Shown: positions 1 to 8,916 of the stretch, piece by piece | Layout of the letters: each line of letters opens with the position of its first letter | Position numbering within the stretch: the stretch's first letter is position 1 | Assembly (NCBI GenBank): GCA_963576725.1 | Contig: OY755241.1 | Span: 74,809,001-74,873,000, forward strand | Reading direction: 5' to 3' | Origin: Azorinus chamasolen | Lineage: Eukaryota; Mollusca; Bivalvia; Cardiida; Solecurtidae | Length of the DNA stretch: 64,000 nt | Position numbers and translations under genes: made by a program | The notes under the pieces: generated by a model | The model's database searches: none | Seen by the model: the letters and a program-made list of their open reading frames with translations, nothing else | What the model was told of the DNA's origin: nothing

Positions 1-997
1 TATTTTGTATTCCCAGGAAAACGTATGCAGCAAGACCTTTTCAAAGGTGCTTCCCCCGGTGCGGATGGTACAATGTCTGAGACTGGTTGGTCCAACAGCA
101 TAGTGTTCAGACAGTACATTGATACCCATTTCATGAAGTTTGTGCCGAATCATGCAGGCAAAATACTCCTGTTACTTTTAGACGGCCACAAGTCACATGT
201 TTCTGTTGGACTGACTGACTGGGCAAGAGACAATAACATCATATTTATATTGCCTGCTCACACAAGTCATATTCTCCAGCCGATGGATGTTTCATGCTAC
301 GGGCCATTTCAAAACATTTACAATGCATTGTGTCATCAAGCAATTAGGAGTACAAGTGCTGCCATCACAAGATATGATGTGTGTGAAATAGCCTGTAAAA
401 CATACAGCAAGGCTCTGTGCCCAGACAACATAATCTCCGGTTTTAGGCGAACTGGAATATTCCCTTTGAACCCCTCTGCTGTTCCCGCAGAATACTTGAT
501 CCCTTCAACTGTATATCAAGAGAAGGTCGACTCTGATACAGATAGTCAAGCCACAGTAGAAGGCGGTGTGGAGATCACAATGTTTGAAAAAAGGGAATCT
601 GACCTGAAAAAAATAAAAACAGAAAGCAAACCAAAACAAAGAAACTCTGTTAGTAAACTGGTTGCCGGCAAAGAAATTACTGATGACATTAGAGACAAAA
701 TGATAAACCATGAAAACAAACAAAATGTTAACTTAGGCAAAAAAGCCACAAACAAAAAAAATCCAAAAAATGCATCACCAAAACAAAAACACAACAAAAA
801 TACTAAATCTATGGACAGTGTGATTCCTGGACCTTCTCACATAAACCTTGCATCAGACACAGAGTCTGATGTCAGTAGTGATGAAGATCAGGAGCCTTGT
901 TGTGTGTGTGGCCAGAGCAGTCCAGATGAGCTAAGGGAGTGTTTAAGCAAGTCCCTGGTAATACTGAAATGGGTCCAGTGTGACGGAGTGAAAGAAG
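1..997 (+). pseudogene. pogo/Tigger-type DDE transposase, copy 1, 5' segment (interrupted)
   Basis: The frame is open from base 1, so the N-terminal DNA-binding part lies outside the window. The visible protein is the C-terminal half of a DDE_1 (pogo/Tigger/Jerky) transposase, a nuclear enzyme that cuts and joins transposon ends. Seen: LLLLDGHKSH with the second catalytic Asp, then SHILQPMD with the third Asp 34 residues later, then GFRRTGIFPLNP, typical of the family. A Lys-rich linker follows and then an acidic SDTESD stretch leading into the first half of a PHD zinc finger (CCVCG, then WVQCDG). The finger is cut at base 997 by the gypsy LTR, which adds a stop two codons later. Its missing half is at 7909-8009. 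Apart from the insertion the frame is clean, so this copy may have been intact until recently. No promoter is visible. Confidence 0.88.
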
Positions 998-1242
998 TGT
1001 AACGTGGACCGGAATGATAAAGGACAATGATGCTTGATTAACTATTTCAACTTTAATATTGGTACTCGTCCGCCTAGATACTCCTCACACTCTCTCCAGA
1101 CCCTCGCCACCAACGCTCACGCTCTCTCGTCAACACTCTGAACTACGCAGCCTCACATCTCGCTTACGTCATACACTTACGTCATATCACAATGTTCACC
1201 GACTCGCCCTACAGCTATTTCACCCAACTAACGCTCGCCACA
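998..1242 (-). repeat. 3' LTR of the gypsy element
   Basis: The sequence matches 7660-7904 base for base by eye. The sense strand starts TGTGGCGAG and ends CGTTACA. Two TGACGTAAG motifs (CREB/ATF-like half sites) lie within about 25 bases of each other in the first half, and an ATTAAA hexamer near the far end may serve polyadenylation. Confidence 0.95.
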
Positions 1243-1256
1243 CTACTCCCCTCCTT
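1243..1256 (-). other. Polypurine tract of the gypsy element
   Basis: The sense strand reads AAGGAGGGGAGTAG immediately before the 3' LTR. A purine run at this place primes plus-strand DNA synthesis in LTR retrotransposons. The 330 bases between it and the pol stop are non-coding. Confidence 0.8.
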
Positions 1257-1586
1257 ATAAAAGACACGCCCTCGTGGCTTCTTGCATACTCTGACATGAA
1301 TTTCTTTGTTGCTGTAACAAAACAACTTACGACTGCGAAAACTCCTCAAACAGTGATTTAAGATTGTGAATGAAATACAATTTTACTAGATAAAAGACTA
1401 AGATAATACATCATAAAATCGCCTATTATTCTGCAATTTGCATGTGCATGGTCAATTTAAGACTGCGCTTTTCCTAATTATCTGAATTTGAAGCAATTAA
1501 ACTCGTTAACCCCGGATATAAAATTCAAACGCTACAAAATTGTCACTATTAAAATTAACACAATAATTGCCGGGGTCTAAATGTGA

Positions 1587-4500
1587 CTAGTCAGAATCGT
1601 CCAACACAGTGTAATCATTCATCCACACTGGAGGTCTGACTGCTCTCCTAGGCCTCTCTAGGTCCTCCAACTCTTGGACGTTTCTGTCCAGTTCGGGCTC
1701 ACTCTCTGAAGTTTCCTCCTCACGTTCTTCCCCGGATTCCCTTGTATATCTCCTTCTATCCAGTTCGGGCTCACTCTCTGAAGTTTCCTCCTCACGTTCT
1801 TCCCCGGATTCCCTTGTATATCGAGGTGAGGCGTGGGGAGCTGCTACATGCTGCTCGCCAACTTCCTCCCAGTCACTCTCTTCCTCCTCGTTCCATGTTT
1901 TTACAGGAGCGGGAGCTGCAACATGCGACTCTCCACTTGACAGCCTGGTTTTGCGATCCACTGCCCGTTGAGTATCTTGGTCACAAGATTTCCCGCCATG
2001 GTGCAGCTTCAATCGATTAAAATGAACCACCTTCCTGAGCCTAGTACCCACTTTTCGAATCCTATAGTTAACGGCGTTGATCCTCTTTAAAACAACAAAG
2101 GGACCAGTCCATGGTGAATGGAGCTTTTTCGAAAGCCCAGGTTTGACTGCAGGCTCATGTAGCCAAACTTCCTCCCCTGTCTCATAGGGTTTCCCATAAA
2201 CTTTAGCATCATAACCTTCCTTTTGTTTGTTGTGTGCCCTTAGTAAATTGTCACGAGTCAACTGAAAGGCAGATTGCATGCCTTTTGAGACCTGTTCCAC
2301 ATACTGATTTCTATCAGTGTGATGCGGCCCATTTTCTAGCAAAACGTCTACAGGTAATTTGAGTTCATGTCCTAACATAAGGAAAACCGGACTGTACTGC
2401 GTTGACTCATTCTTACTCGATCTGTAGGCCATCATAAGGTGTGGAAGATGAGTATCCCAATCCCTCTGGTCCTTGTCCACATGCTTACTAAGCATATCCA
2501 AAAGGGTCCTATTAAATCGTTCGACTTGCCCATCACACTGAGGGTGATAAGGTGTAGTTCGAACTTTTTCGATACCAAGCAAGTTGCACATCTCCTTAAA
2601 GAGCTTGGACTCGAAATCTCTTCCCTGGTCTGTCAATATCTTCGAAGGTGAACCGAATCGGCACACAAATTCCTCCACCACCTTTTTCGCCACTGTTTTG
2701 GCTTTGTGATTCTTCAGCGCATACGCCTCTGTCCACTTGGTAAACAAATCGGACACTACTAATATGTATCTGTTTCCAGAGTGGGACTCTGGCAATGGTC
2801 CTAAAATATCCATGGCCACAGTGTCCAGCGGCCCTGATGCTTGCGTTGACAACAAGGGGGCCCGAGCTGGCTTGGATGGAAATTTTCGCCTTTCACAAGT
2901 TTGGCATTCCCTACATAATGTCTCAACGTCCTGTCTCCAATCCAACCAGTAAAACCTATCAGATACTTTGGATGCAGTTTTGGTAACACCCAAATGCCCC
3001 CCAGAGAAACCCGCATGAATATTTTTCAGAGCACTCTTCTGCAATGACGGCGGTAGCACAATTTGTCTGGACAACCCATTCTTTCGATACAGGACACCCT
3101 GTTCAACCTCCAAAAGCGACATCTGCTTTCTCCATCGTTTAAGTTCCGGAGTAACTGGTTCCCTCCACAGAGTTGAACTCCCACCGAGAACATCTGCTAT
3201 AAGGCGACCTAGGACACCGTCCTGTTTTTGTCTAGCCGACATCTCTTCTGCGGAAATGGATTCAGTCCAATTAGAGCTGGCCAAACAGGATGCAACTGAC
3301 ACCGTTTCCCGTCCCCCTTGCTCTGGAATTCTTGACAGGGCATCAGCATTGGCATGTACCCGACCAGCCCGGTGCTCAATCTTAAAACAATATTCTGCAA
3401 GTTGGGTCTGCCATCTTGCTACTTGACCATCCGGATCCTTGAAACTCCACAACCATTTCAACGCACCATGATCGGTTCGAACTCTAAACTGCCTACCAAG
3501 AAGATATGGGCGGAAAAGTTTCATGAAGTAAACTATAGCAAGAAGCTCCTTCCTTGTTGTGGAGTAATTCCTTTCTGCTTTTGAAAGACTTCGACTTCCA
3601 TAGCTTATTACCTTTTCCCCTCCCTCTTGCACTTGCGAAAGCACAGCTCCAATAGAGTAATTACTGGCATCCGTGTCAAGTATAAATTCGTCTTGCATAG
3701 ATGGGTATGCTAGTACGGGGGATGAAACTAAACAGTTTTTCAAGGCCTCAAACGTCCGATTACATTGTTCTGACCACACAAAGTTCTCCTTCTTTTGCAA
3801 CAGTTTGTTTAGTGGAGAAGCCAATTCAGCAAAATGTTTGATAAATCTCCTATAGTATGACGCCAACCCGAGAAATTGCCTGACTTCCGAAACGGTCTTT
3901 GGCTTTGGCCAGTTTCGAATTGCCGAGATTTTGCTCGGGTCTGTAGCAATCCCCTGATCCGAAACAACATGCCCAAGACATGTTACACTCTTACGAGCAA
4001 ATTTACATTTCTTCGGCTTCATTTTGAGATTGGCCAGTCTCAATTTGTCAAAAACTAATCCGAGTCTCGAAATATGTTGGGCAAATGTCTCACTAAACAC
4101 TATCACATCATCGAGATAAACTAGGCAAATCTCGTACTGCAGACCCGCCAGCACAGCCTCCATCAGTCTTTGGAAGGTACTGGGTGCCCCAGAAAGACCA
4201 AAGGGCATCACATTGAATTCGTAGAGCCCGTAAGGAGTTACAAAAGCGGACTTCTCTTTGTCTTTTGAGTCAATCTCTACTTGCCAATATCCACTGGCTA
4301 AGTCAAGAGTCGAAAAATAGCGGGCTCCTGCTAACGACTCTAATGTTTCATCAATCCTTGGAATAGGGTATGCATCAGCCTTAGTTACTTCATTCACTTT
4401 CCTGAAATCAACACAAAACCTTGTGCTGCCATCCTTCTTTGTGACCAATACGATTGGAGAACCCCATGGGCTAGCTGACGCTTGAATGATACCCTGTTCC

Positions 4501-5612
4501 TTCATGTCTGAAATCATCCCTTTAACTTCCTCTTTACGATGAATGGGGACTCTGCGGGGTGCAAGTCGAATAGGCGGTGCATCACCCGTCCTGATTGTGT
4601 GCTGAATCAGACCAGTTCTTCCAATGTCATTTGGTCCACTTGAAAACAAATCGGCATTTTCAGTCACCAATTGTTCAAGCTTCAACCTTTGGTCTGTGTT
4701 CAAGTCTGATCCAGCGATGTCACACTCCGCGAATAGTGTTTGAGTCTCCCATTTAGGTTGTTGTGCAGCACACACACTCTTAGAGCTGCCACATGCCGCC
4801 CTGGAGGTGCACCTCTGAGATGTCACAGGATATTGATATTGATCCTCCTCCATCATATCTACAGAAGACAAAGTGCCAATATTAGTGTTCTTGTAAAGCA
4901 TTATATCCTTGTCTGACAAATTGATCAGTCTAACAGGCACTTGATTTTCCTTTGATGTGGCTAATGAGCGAGCCACTAGAAGACCATCGCCTGTAAAGAA
5001 TTGTTTCTTTGGTTGAAAAACACCTGTAATGGATGGTAGTTGCACACCCCTCTCATGGCTTTTAAGCTTCCCTGGTATAAGCATCTCATGCCTTCCCGGC
5101 ACCAGAATGGTCTCTCTTACTGTAATGCGACAAACTGAAGAGGCGCCTCCCTTGCCCAACTGTAATTTCGTGGCATGTGATTGAATTTTTATTGTACCTG
5201 CTGAGAAATCTACACAGGCCCCAGTTTTCCCTAAAAAGTCTGTTCCTAAGATGCACAAATGAGCCAGATCTTTACAGATTATAGTCTTGTGGTAGAATTT
5301 CTTTCCTGCCACTTCAATAGCCAACAGCACCTGTCCACTGGTTTGGAGTGGTTGCCCATTAGCTGACGTCACTACTTCATTGAATGGCTCTAATACTAAT
5401 TTCCCCCCTATCTGCTGAAAAAGGTCGAAATGTAACAGCGAAATCACAGAACCAGTGTCCACTAACATTTTAATATATTTGCCTTCAATACATCCATCAC
5501 AGTATACTGACGCACCCAATGAAAGACAGTCATCTGTAGTAGGTGGGTCTTCATCAGTAACGACCGAGGTGTGACCCTTTACCTCAGCCCTTGCTCGTTT
5601 CCCTGAGTGCAC
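1587..5612 (-). CDS. pol: Gypsy pol polyprotein: protease, RT, RNase H, integrase
   Basis: Open frame of 1,341 codons that replicates and integrates the element. Order: aspartic protease with DTG at residues 52-54 and ILGTDFLG at 121-128; reverse transcriptase from about 385 to 545 with LDLASGYWQV and the YLDD active site at 499-502; RNase H with DTDAS (Asp646); an HHCC zinc module near 866-906; and an integrase core Asp935, Asp995, Glu1031 (DD35E). A GPF module sits near 1170, so this is the chromovirus-like or GPY/F type of C-terminus, without a visible chromodomain. The tail carries a near-perfect tandem acidic repeat (1265-1310, YTRESGEEREEE units). The first codon is GTG directly after a TGA that ends the upstream gag frame, so pol is probably made by readthrough or frameshifting rather than by its own start. 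No internal stop is present. Confidence 0.95.
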   Translation of the reverse strand: MHSGKRARAEVKGHTSVVTDEDPPTTDDCLSLGASVYCDGCIEGKYIKMLVDTGSVISLLHFDLFQQIGGKLVLEPFNEVVTSANGQPLQTSGQVLLAIEVAGKKFYHKTIICKDLAHLCILGTDFLGKTGACVDFSAGTIKIQSHATKLQLGKGGASSVCRITVRETILVPGRHEMLIPGKLKSHERGVQLPSITGVFQPKKQFFTGDGLLVARSLATSKENQVPVRLINLSDKDIMLYKNTNIGTLSSVDMMEEDQYQYPVTSQRCTSRAACGSSKSVCAAQQPKWETQTLFAECDIAGSDLNTDQRLKLEQLVTENADLFSSGPNDIGRTGLIQHTIRTGDAPPIRLAPRRVPIHRKEEVKGMISDMKEQGIIQASASPWGSPIVLVTKKDGSTRFCVDFRKVNEVTKADAYPIPRIDETLESLAGARYFSTLDLASGYWQVEIDSKDKEKSAFVTPYGLYEFNVMPFGLSGAPSTFQRLMEAVLAGLQYEICLVYLDDVIVFSETFAQHISRLGLVFDKLRLANLKMKPKKCKFARKSVTCLGHVVSDQGIATDPSKISAIRNWPKPKTVSEVRQFLGLASYYRRFIKHFAELASPLNKLLQKKENFVWSEQCNRTFEALKNCLVSSPVLAYPSMQDEFILDTDASNYSIGAVLSQVQEGGEKVISYGSRSLSKAERNYSTTRKELLAIVYFMKLFRPYLLGRQFRVRTDHGALKWLWSFKDPDGQVARWQTQLAEYCFKIEHRAGRVHANADALSRIPEQGGRETVSVASCLASSNWTESISAEEMSARQKQDGVLGRLIADVLGGSSTLWREPVTPELKRWRKQMSLLEVEQGVLYRKNGLSRQIVLPPSLQKSALKNIHAGFSGGHLGVTKTASKVSDRFYWLDWRQDVETLCRECQTCERRKFPSKPARAPLLSTQASGPLDTVAMDILGPLPESHSGNRYILVVSDLFTKWTEAYALKNHKAKTVAKKVVEEFVCRFGSPSKILTDQGRDFESKLFKEMCNLLGIEKVRTTPYHPQCDGQVERFNRTLLDMLSKHVDKDQRDWDTHLPHLMMAYRSSKNESTQYSPVFLMLGHELKLPVDVLLENGPHHTDRNQYVEQVSKGMQSAFQLTRDNLLRAHNKQKEGYDAKVYGKPYETGEEVWLHEPAVKPGLSKKLHSPWTGPFVVLKRINAVNYRIRKVGTRLRKVVHFNRLKLHHGGKSCDQDTQRAVDRKTRLSSGESHVAAPAPVKTWNEEEESDWEEVGEQHVAAPHASPRYTRESGEEREEETSESEPELDRRRYTRESGEEREEETSESEPELDRNVQELEDLERPRRAVRPPVWMNDYTVLDDSD
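1690..1830. repeat. Tandem 66-72 bp repeat at the 3' end of pol
   Basis: Two near-identical units encode the acidic YTRESGEEREEETSESEPEL segment twice in a row. The duplication keeps the pol frame. It lies after the integrase GPF module and has no known function. Confidence 0.85.
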
Positions 5613-6476
5613 TCAGTCTGCAAATGCCCTGGCCGTCCACAGTTCCAGCACGATTTCTGAATGCAATCCCTGTTCAGGTGTCCAGTCTGGCCACAACTCC
5701 CAACATTTTGCACCTCCTTGGCCCCTGCCGCGGCCCCTGCCCCTAAAACTGCCCCGCCTTTGATCTTGGCCCCTGCTGAATTCTCTTTTGTCCTTCAGCA
5801 ACAGCGTCAGCTCTTTCATCATCTCCAGCATTTCTTGCGAAGCGTCCCTGGGAGAAATTGCACTGGTCGTATTTGGGTGGCTACCACCTGTTGCCCCCCC
5901 ATCTGCAGTCTGCTGAGAGTCATTTTCTATTGTCTCCCACTCAATAGCGATTCTTATTGTATCATCCAAGGACTTTGGGATATTCTTCCGCAGCTCAACC
6001 GACAACTTTTTGTGATTCATTCCTCGGATGAACTGATCCCTGGCTAGCTCATCTCGTACTTTGGGCTCCATTGTAGGGTACGCTTTCCGCACCAGACGGC
6101 GTAATGTGTTACCAAACTCAAGAAGGCTCTCTGTCTCACCTCGCCTTTTTACGACAAACTGTGATTTGCATATTTCCTCTTGTTTGGTGCTTCTAAACCT
6201 ACTGGCCAATGTACTCACAAGTGCTGACCATTCATTTCTCATCGCTTCCTCCATTTCAAAGTAAACTTTTTGAGCCACCCCTTTCATTCTCACTCCCAAA
6301 AATAGGCATTTGGTGGCATCATCCCACCCATTGATTTTGGCACATGCCTCAAAATTATTCAACCAATCCTCCCATTCGTCTTCTACTCCGCCGTGGAAGG
6401 GGTCCGGCATGATGATCGGTTTTGTTACCGTGCTTGCTACTGCACCTGCATCTCCCCGACCTTCTTCTTCCTCCAT
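5613..6476 (-). pseudogene. gag: Gypsy gag, frame disrupted in the first zinc knuckle
   Basis: The 287-codon frame starts at ATG 6476 and resembles Retrotrans_gag capsid proteins (FEACAKINGWDDATK, then LVSTLASRFRSTKQEE, then an Arg/Gly-rich stretch SFRGRGRGRGQGG). Right after this stretch the expected nucleocapsid zinc knuckles are not read: the annotated frame gives CWELWPDW and ends at TGA 5613. In the next frame the same DNA encodes two good C-x2-C-x4-H-x4-C knuckles and ends at a TAA shortly downstream. The simplest reading is one extra base within the TT at 5695-5696 (AA on the plus strand). It could also be a sequencing indel, because the LTRs are identical. Only six bases separate gag from the SGNH ORF stop, and both are in the same frame. 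Confidence 0.85.
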
Positions 6477-6482
6477 CTTAAT

Positions 6483-7316
6483 CTATTTATTTCTCTTAAA
6501 ATCCCAGCTACGCTCTGAACGATTTGAATTAGATGGTCTCTCCGGCTCTTCTTTCTCTATGGTCACCTTCACAGCAGCCGCCCTGTCCTTCAGAGTAAAT
6601 TCTATTTCCGACTTAATTGCTTTACACAACCTTTCGAACCACTTATTTTTCAATTCTGATTTTGCATGGAGTCCATCATACAACTGATTAAAAGTGTTTC
6701 TTAACACCACCCTCAATCTACCACTACGATTTCTTCTCTTGGACTCCTTGGTTATGTCTCTATGCATGGACACAGTCAAACATCCTTTGCGATTCCCAGT
6801 CTGCTTGCTGGAATTCTCTAATTTAATTCTTGTATTAAATTTTGATAATTTTTCATCAAGCTCTTGCTGAAACCGCAAAACATCTTTACCCGAGTATTTT
6901 GATTTATGTAATTTCCCTTCCTTGATTCTATATTGGATATTTTTCTGAAAGGACAACGTGGGTACTGTGGCAAAACCCACAAGAGCTTGAGGGAAGATTT
7001 CTTTCACCCTTTTCTTGAAATAAACTAGTTTATGGAAAATATTCAAATCACTAGTGTGTGAAAGTACTATCTCCCTTCCGTGTGAATGGGATTCAATATA
7101 TGTAAAGTTGTTTATGCCTGCTGCAACTTTAACAACTACGATGTCTGAAGCTTTGAACTTATCTCGCTGTAAGAGCTTTAGGGTTGGTTCAATCAGATCC
7201 TCTACACAAGCCCCCCTTTTGATCACAAAGTCTAAATCCAAATGTTCTGGCCTAACATAACGGTCAAACCCAGCTAACCTGGAGTCCCCAACAAGGACAG
7301 CGTGAGACAATGGCAT
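6483..7316 (-). CDS. SGNH/GDSL-hydrolase-like accessory ORF upstream of gag
   Basis: A 277-codon ORF between the leader and gag. It has the catalytic blocks of SGNH hydrolases in the right order: block I LVGDSRLAG with Ser12, block II KRGACVEDLI with Gly35, block III AAGINN with Gly67 and Asn69, and block V DGLHAKSELKNKW with Asp214 and His217. All four name-giving residues and the partner Asp are present. The family contains esterases, lipases and acyl hydrolases; the substrate here cannot be deduced. A basic, polar tail follows (about 240-277). There is no signal peptide or membrane helix, so it would act in the cytoplasm or nucleus. The ORF ends in TAG, two codons before the gag ATG and in the same frame, so readthrough could give an SGNH-Gag fusion. 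Esterase domains are known in ORF1 of some CR1/L2-type LINEs; I do not know them as a standard gypsy component. Confidence 0.82.
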   Translation of the reverse strand: MPLSHAVLVGDSRLAGFDRYVRPEHLDLDFVIKRGACVEDLIEPTLKLLQRDKFKASDIVVVKVAAGINNFTYIESHSHGREIVLSHTSDLNIFHKLVYFKKRVKEIFPQALVGFATVPTLSFQKNIQYRIKEGKLHKSKYSGKDVLRFQQELDEKLSKFNTRIKLENSSKQTGNRKGCLTVSMHRDITKESKRRNRSGRLRVVLRNTFNQLYDGLHAKSELKNKWFERLCKAIKSEIEFTLKDRAAAVKVTIEKEEPERPSNSNRSERSWDFKRNK

Positions 7317-7639
7317 TAAATATTTCGTAGATCAATCGGCAACATGCAAATATAACAATGAAACAAAAAGAAGGTCCACTCAACCACCACTGGCCTCAGT
7401 CACTGTTTTCTTACAATGTTATAACTTCACAGGGACATATGAGTTTTCTTAATATCAATGAAATCGGCATATAAATTTAGTCTAATAGTGTTTTACTAAA
7501 TTTAAGAGTCAGGCACTTGGTATATATTTGAACTGCAACTCAGATCACTGTATGAATAAAGTCTGGTCAGAACATTTCAGCAATGACAACAATGAATAAT
7601 CAAATTTAGCTACTTCCCTTTCTGCGGTACGTAAGTTGA
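7317..7639 (-). other. Gypsy 5' leader
   Basis: About 320 bases between the primer-binding-like site and the first ORF. I see no coding potential and no clear structural motif. Packaging and dimerisation signals would be expected here in the family. Confidence 0.5.
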
Positions 7640-7657
7640 TCCCAGGCGCTGCCACCA
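7640..7657 (-). other. Primer-binding-like site of the gypsy element
   Basis: Two bases inside the 5' LTR the sense strand reads TGGTGGCAGCGCCTGGGA. A TGG start at this place is what a tRNA 3' CCA end would pair with. I cannot assign the tRNA from memory. Confidence 0.6.
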
Positions 7658-7659
7658 GT

Positions 7660-7904
7660 TGTAACGTGGACCGGAATGATAAAGGACAATGATGCTTGAT
7701 TAACTATTTCAACTTTAATATTGGTACTCGTCCGCCTAGATACTCCTCACACTCTCTCCAGACCCTCGCCACCAACGCTCACGCTCTCTCGTCAACACTC
7801 TGAACTACGCAGCCTCACATCTCGCTTACGTCATACACTTACGTCATATCACAATGTTCACCGACTCGCCCTACAGCTATTTCACCCAACTAACGCTCGC
7901 CACA
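7660..7904 (-). repeat. 5' LTR of the gypsy element
   Basis: Identical by eye to 998-1242. It should hold the element's promoter. No good TATA box is visible on the sense strand; two TGACGTAAG motifs are the clearest candidate control sites. Confidence 0.95.
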
Positions 7905-7908
7905 GAAG

Positions 7909-8009
7909 GAATACCATGCAAGCACTGGGTCCATTTGCAATTCTGTACACCAGTGAGAGTGGTCAGGTTGGGAGATACTGACACTTCTGCTGTAAATAGA
8001 TCTAGTTAA
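7909..8009 (+). pseudogene. pogo/Tigger transposase, copy 1, 3' remnant (rest of PHD finger)
   Basis: Removing the LTR element and one GAAG copy makes the reading frame of 1-997 continue here for 33 codons to a TAA at 8007-8009. The residues seen (CKHWVHLQFC) supply the His-Cys half of the PHD finger. The same WVQCDG...CKHWVHL pattern occurs in the copy at about 9365-9440 on the minus strand, which confirms the join. PHD fingers usually bind histone H3 tails. Confidence 0.85.
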
Positions 8010-8454
8010 TTTATCCATATTTCTAGTTTATTTGTGTTTCTTCTCATTTAAAAACTTTGATAAAGTGTTAATTCAAAAACCTGGATGGGATCTAGGACTT
8101 TAACCTGAAGGTTACATTTTGCTTGGCCTTAATTGTGCTGTTTTTTGACGTCATCGGTTCTAGGTACCTTTTCAAAATGGCTGCTAAATTTGACAGTGTA
8201 AATACATGTATGTTTGGAGGACGATTGTAGTGGAACAAAAACATTAAATTAAAAATCACTGGTGTGCAGAACGGCATTAAGGATTATTTTATTCGGTAAG
8301 TGCATATGTTGATGTTTCTGTTACATGTTTTAGTTTTTAATTGCGGTCGGTATCTGATGGGGGGAAAAGTCATCGGAGTTTGGGACCTCGGGGATACCAC
8401 TTAAAGCTTTGAGCCTTTTTTGGTAAGATTTTTCTTAACTTAGTGAGAACTTAA
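8010..8454. other. Non-coding stretch after the first transposase
   Basis: AT-rich sequence, presumably the 3' flank of the pogo element. I see no gene and no clear terminal repeat. Confidence 0.4.
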
Positions 8455-8640
8455 GATGCTACTGGAATTCGGCCCCGGGTCGGTGGTTTTGATCCCATGC
8501 ACTGCTTTGCAGCGAATGAGATTAGCCGAAATCATCTTCCTGATATCATCCCCCATCAGCATGTCATCTCGTCATTCATCGGCCTCTATGACCTATTCGT
8601 TGTCGCAGTGCCGTAAAACCCGACTCATTCATTCATAACT
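8455..8640 (+). mobile_element. SINE-like element with the common GCCGTAAAACCC tail
   Basis: It shares GGTCGGTGGTTTTGATCCC, the CAGCGAATGAGATTAGCCG body and the CAGTGCCGTAAAACCC tail with the copy at 26613-26872. The GGTTTTGATCC stretch resembles a Pol III B box. The tail ends in ATTC repeats. Confidence 0.65.
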
Positions 8641-8642
8641 TA

Positions 8643-8916
8643 GCGTAACAATCAGTTTTTGACAAAACGCCCCTCGGTGGGTGTCAAAGTATACCACAGG
8701 AAGATAGACATGAAAACCCAATAGAAATCGCCCCCCGTACTTGCTCTAAAGTCATTAATAGAGGCATCTTCTCCCCGGAATAAAAGCCTGTTGCGATTGA
8801 TCAAGATTTAGCCAAGTTTATAGACTTTAGAGCAAGTACGGTCGTGATTTCCATCAGGTTCCTATGGTATATTTTGACACCGAGGGATGTTTGTCAAACA
8901 CTGGTTGTTATGCTAT
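8643..8916. mobile_element. MITE-like inverted repeat, about 274 bp
   Basis: The ends read TAACAATCAGTTTTTGACA and, inverted, TGTCAAACACTGGTTGTTA. The arms continue inward through TGTCAAAGTATACCA-type and GTACTTGCTCTAAAGTC sequences, with an unpaired centre of about 75 bases. A half copy of one end recurs near 11592-11640. Confidence 0.7.

Larger units (their letters stand above)
998..7904 (-). mobile_element. Ty3/gypsy LTR retrotransposon with an extra SGNH-hydrolase ORF
   Basis: This is a complete minus-strand LTR element of 6,907 bases. In sense order it has a 5' LTR (7904-7660), primer-binding-like site, leader, SGNH-like ORF, gag, pol (protease, reverse transcriptase, RNase H, integrase), polypurine tract and 3' LTR (1242-998). 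Domain order with integrase after RNase H places it in Ty3/gypsy. The LTRs are identical by eye over 245 bases and begin TGTGG and end TTACA in the sense direction. GAAG flanks both ends (994-997 and 7905-7908), a 4-bp target duplication, and the element sits inside a transposase gene. Identical LTRs imply recent insertion. No env-like ORF is seen. Gag carries a one-base frame disruption, so this copy as read is not fully autonomous. Confidence 0.95.

Noticed and set aside
1059..1361. Plus-strand ORFs at 1059-1361 and 7721-7981 that share an N-terminus
   Set aside because: Both start in the two LTR copies on the antisense strand; the shared part is just the LTR.
5661..6687. Plus-strand ORFs of up to 128 codons opposite gag and pol
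   Set aside because: Antisense shadows of the retrotransposon genes with no family resemblance.
1587..7316. An envelope gene making the gypsy element virus-like
   Set aside because: No ORF follows pol and none encodes a signal peptide, glycoprotein or membrane anchor; the extra ORF is SGNH-like and lies before gag.
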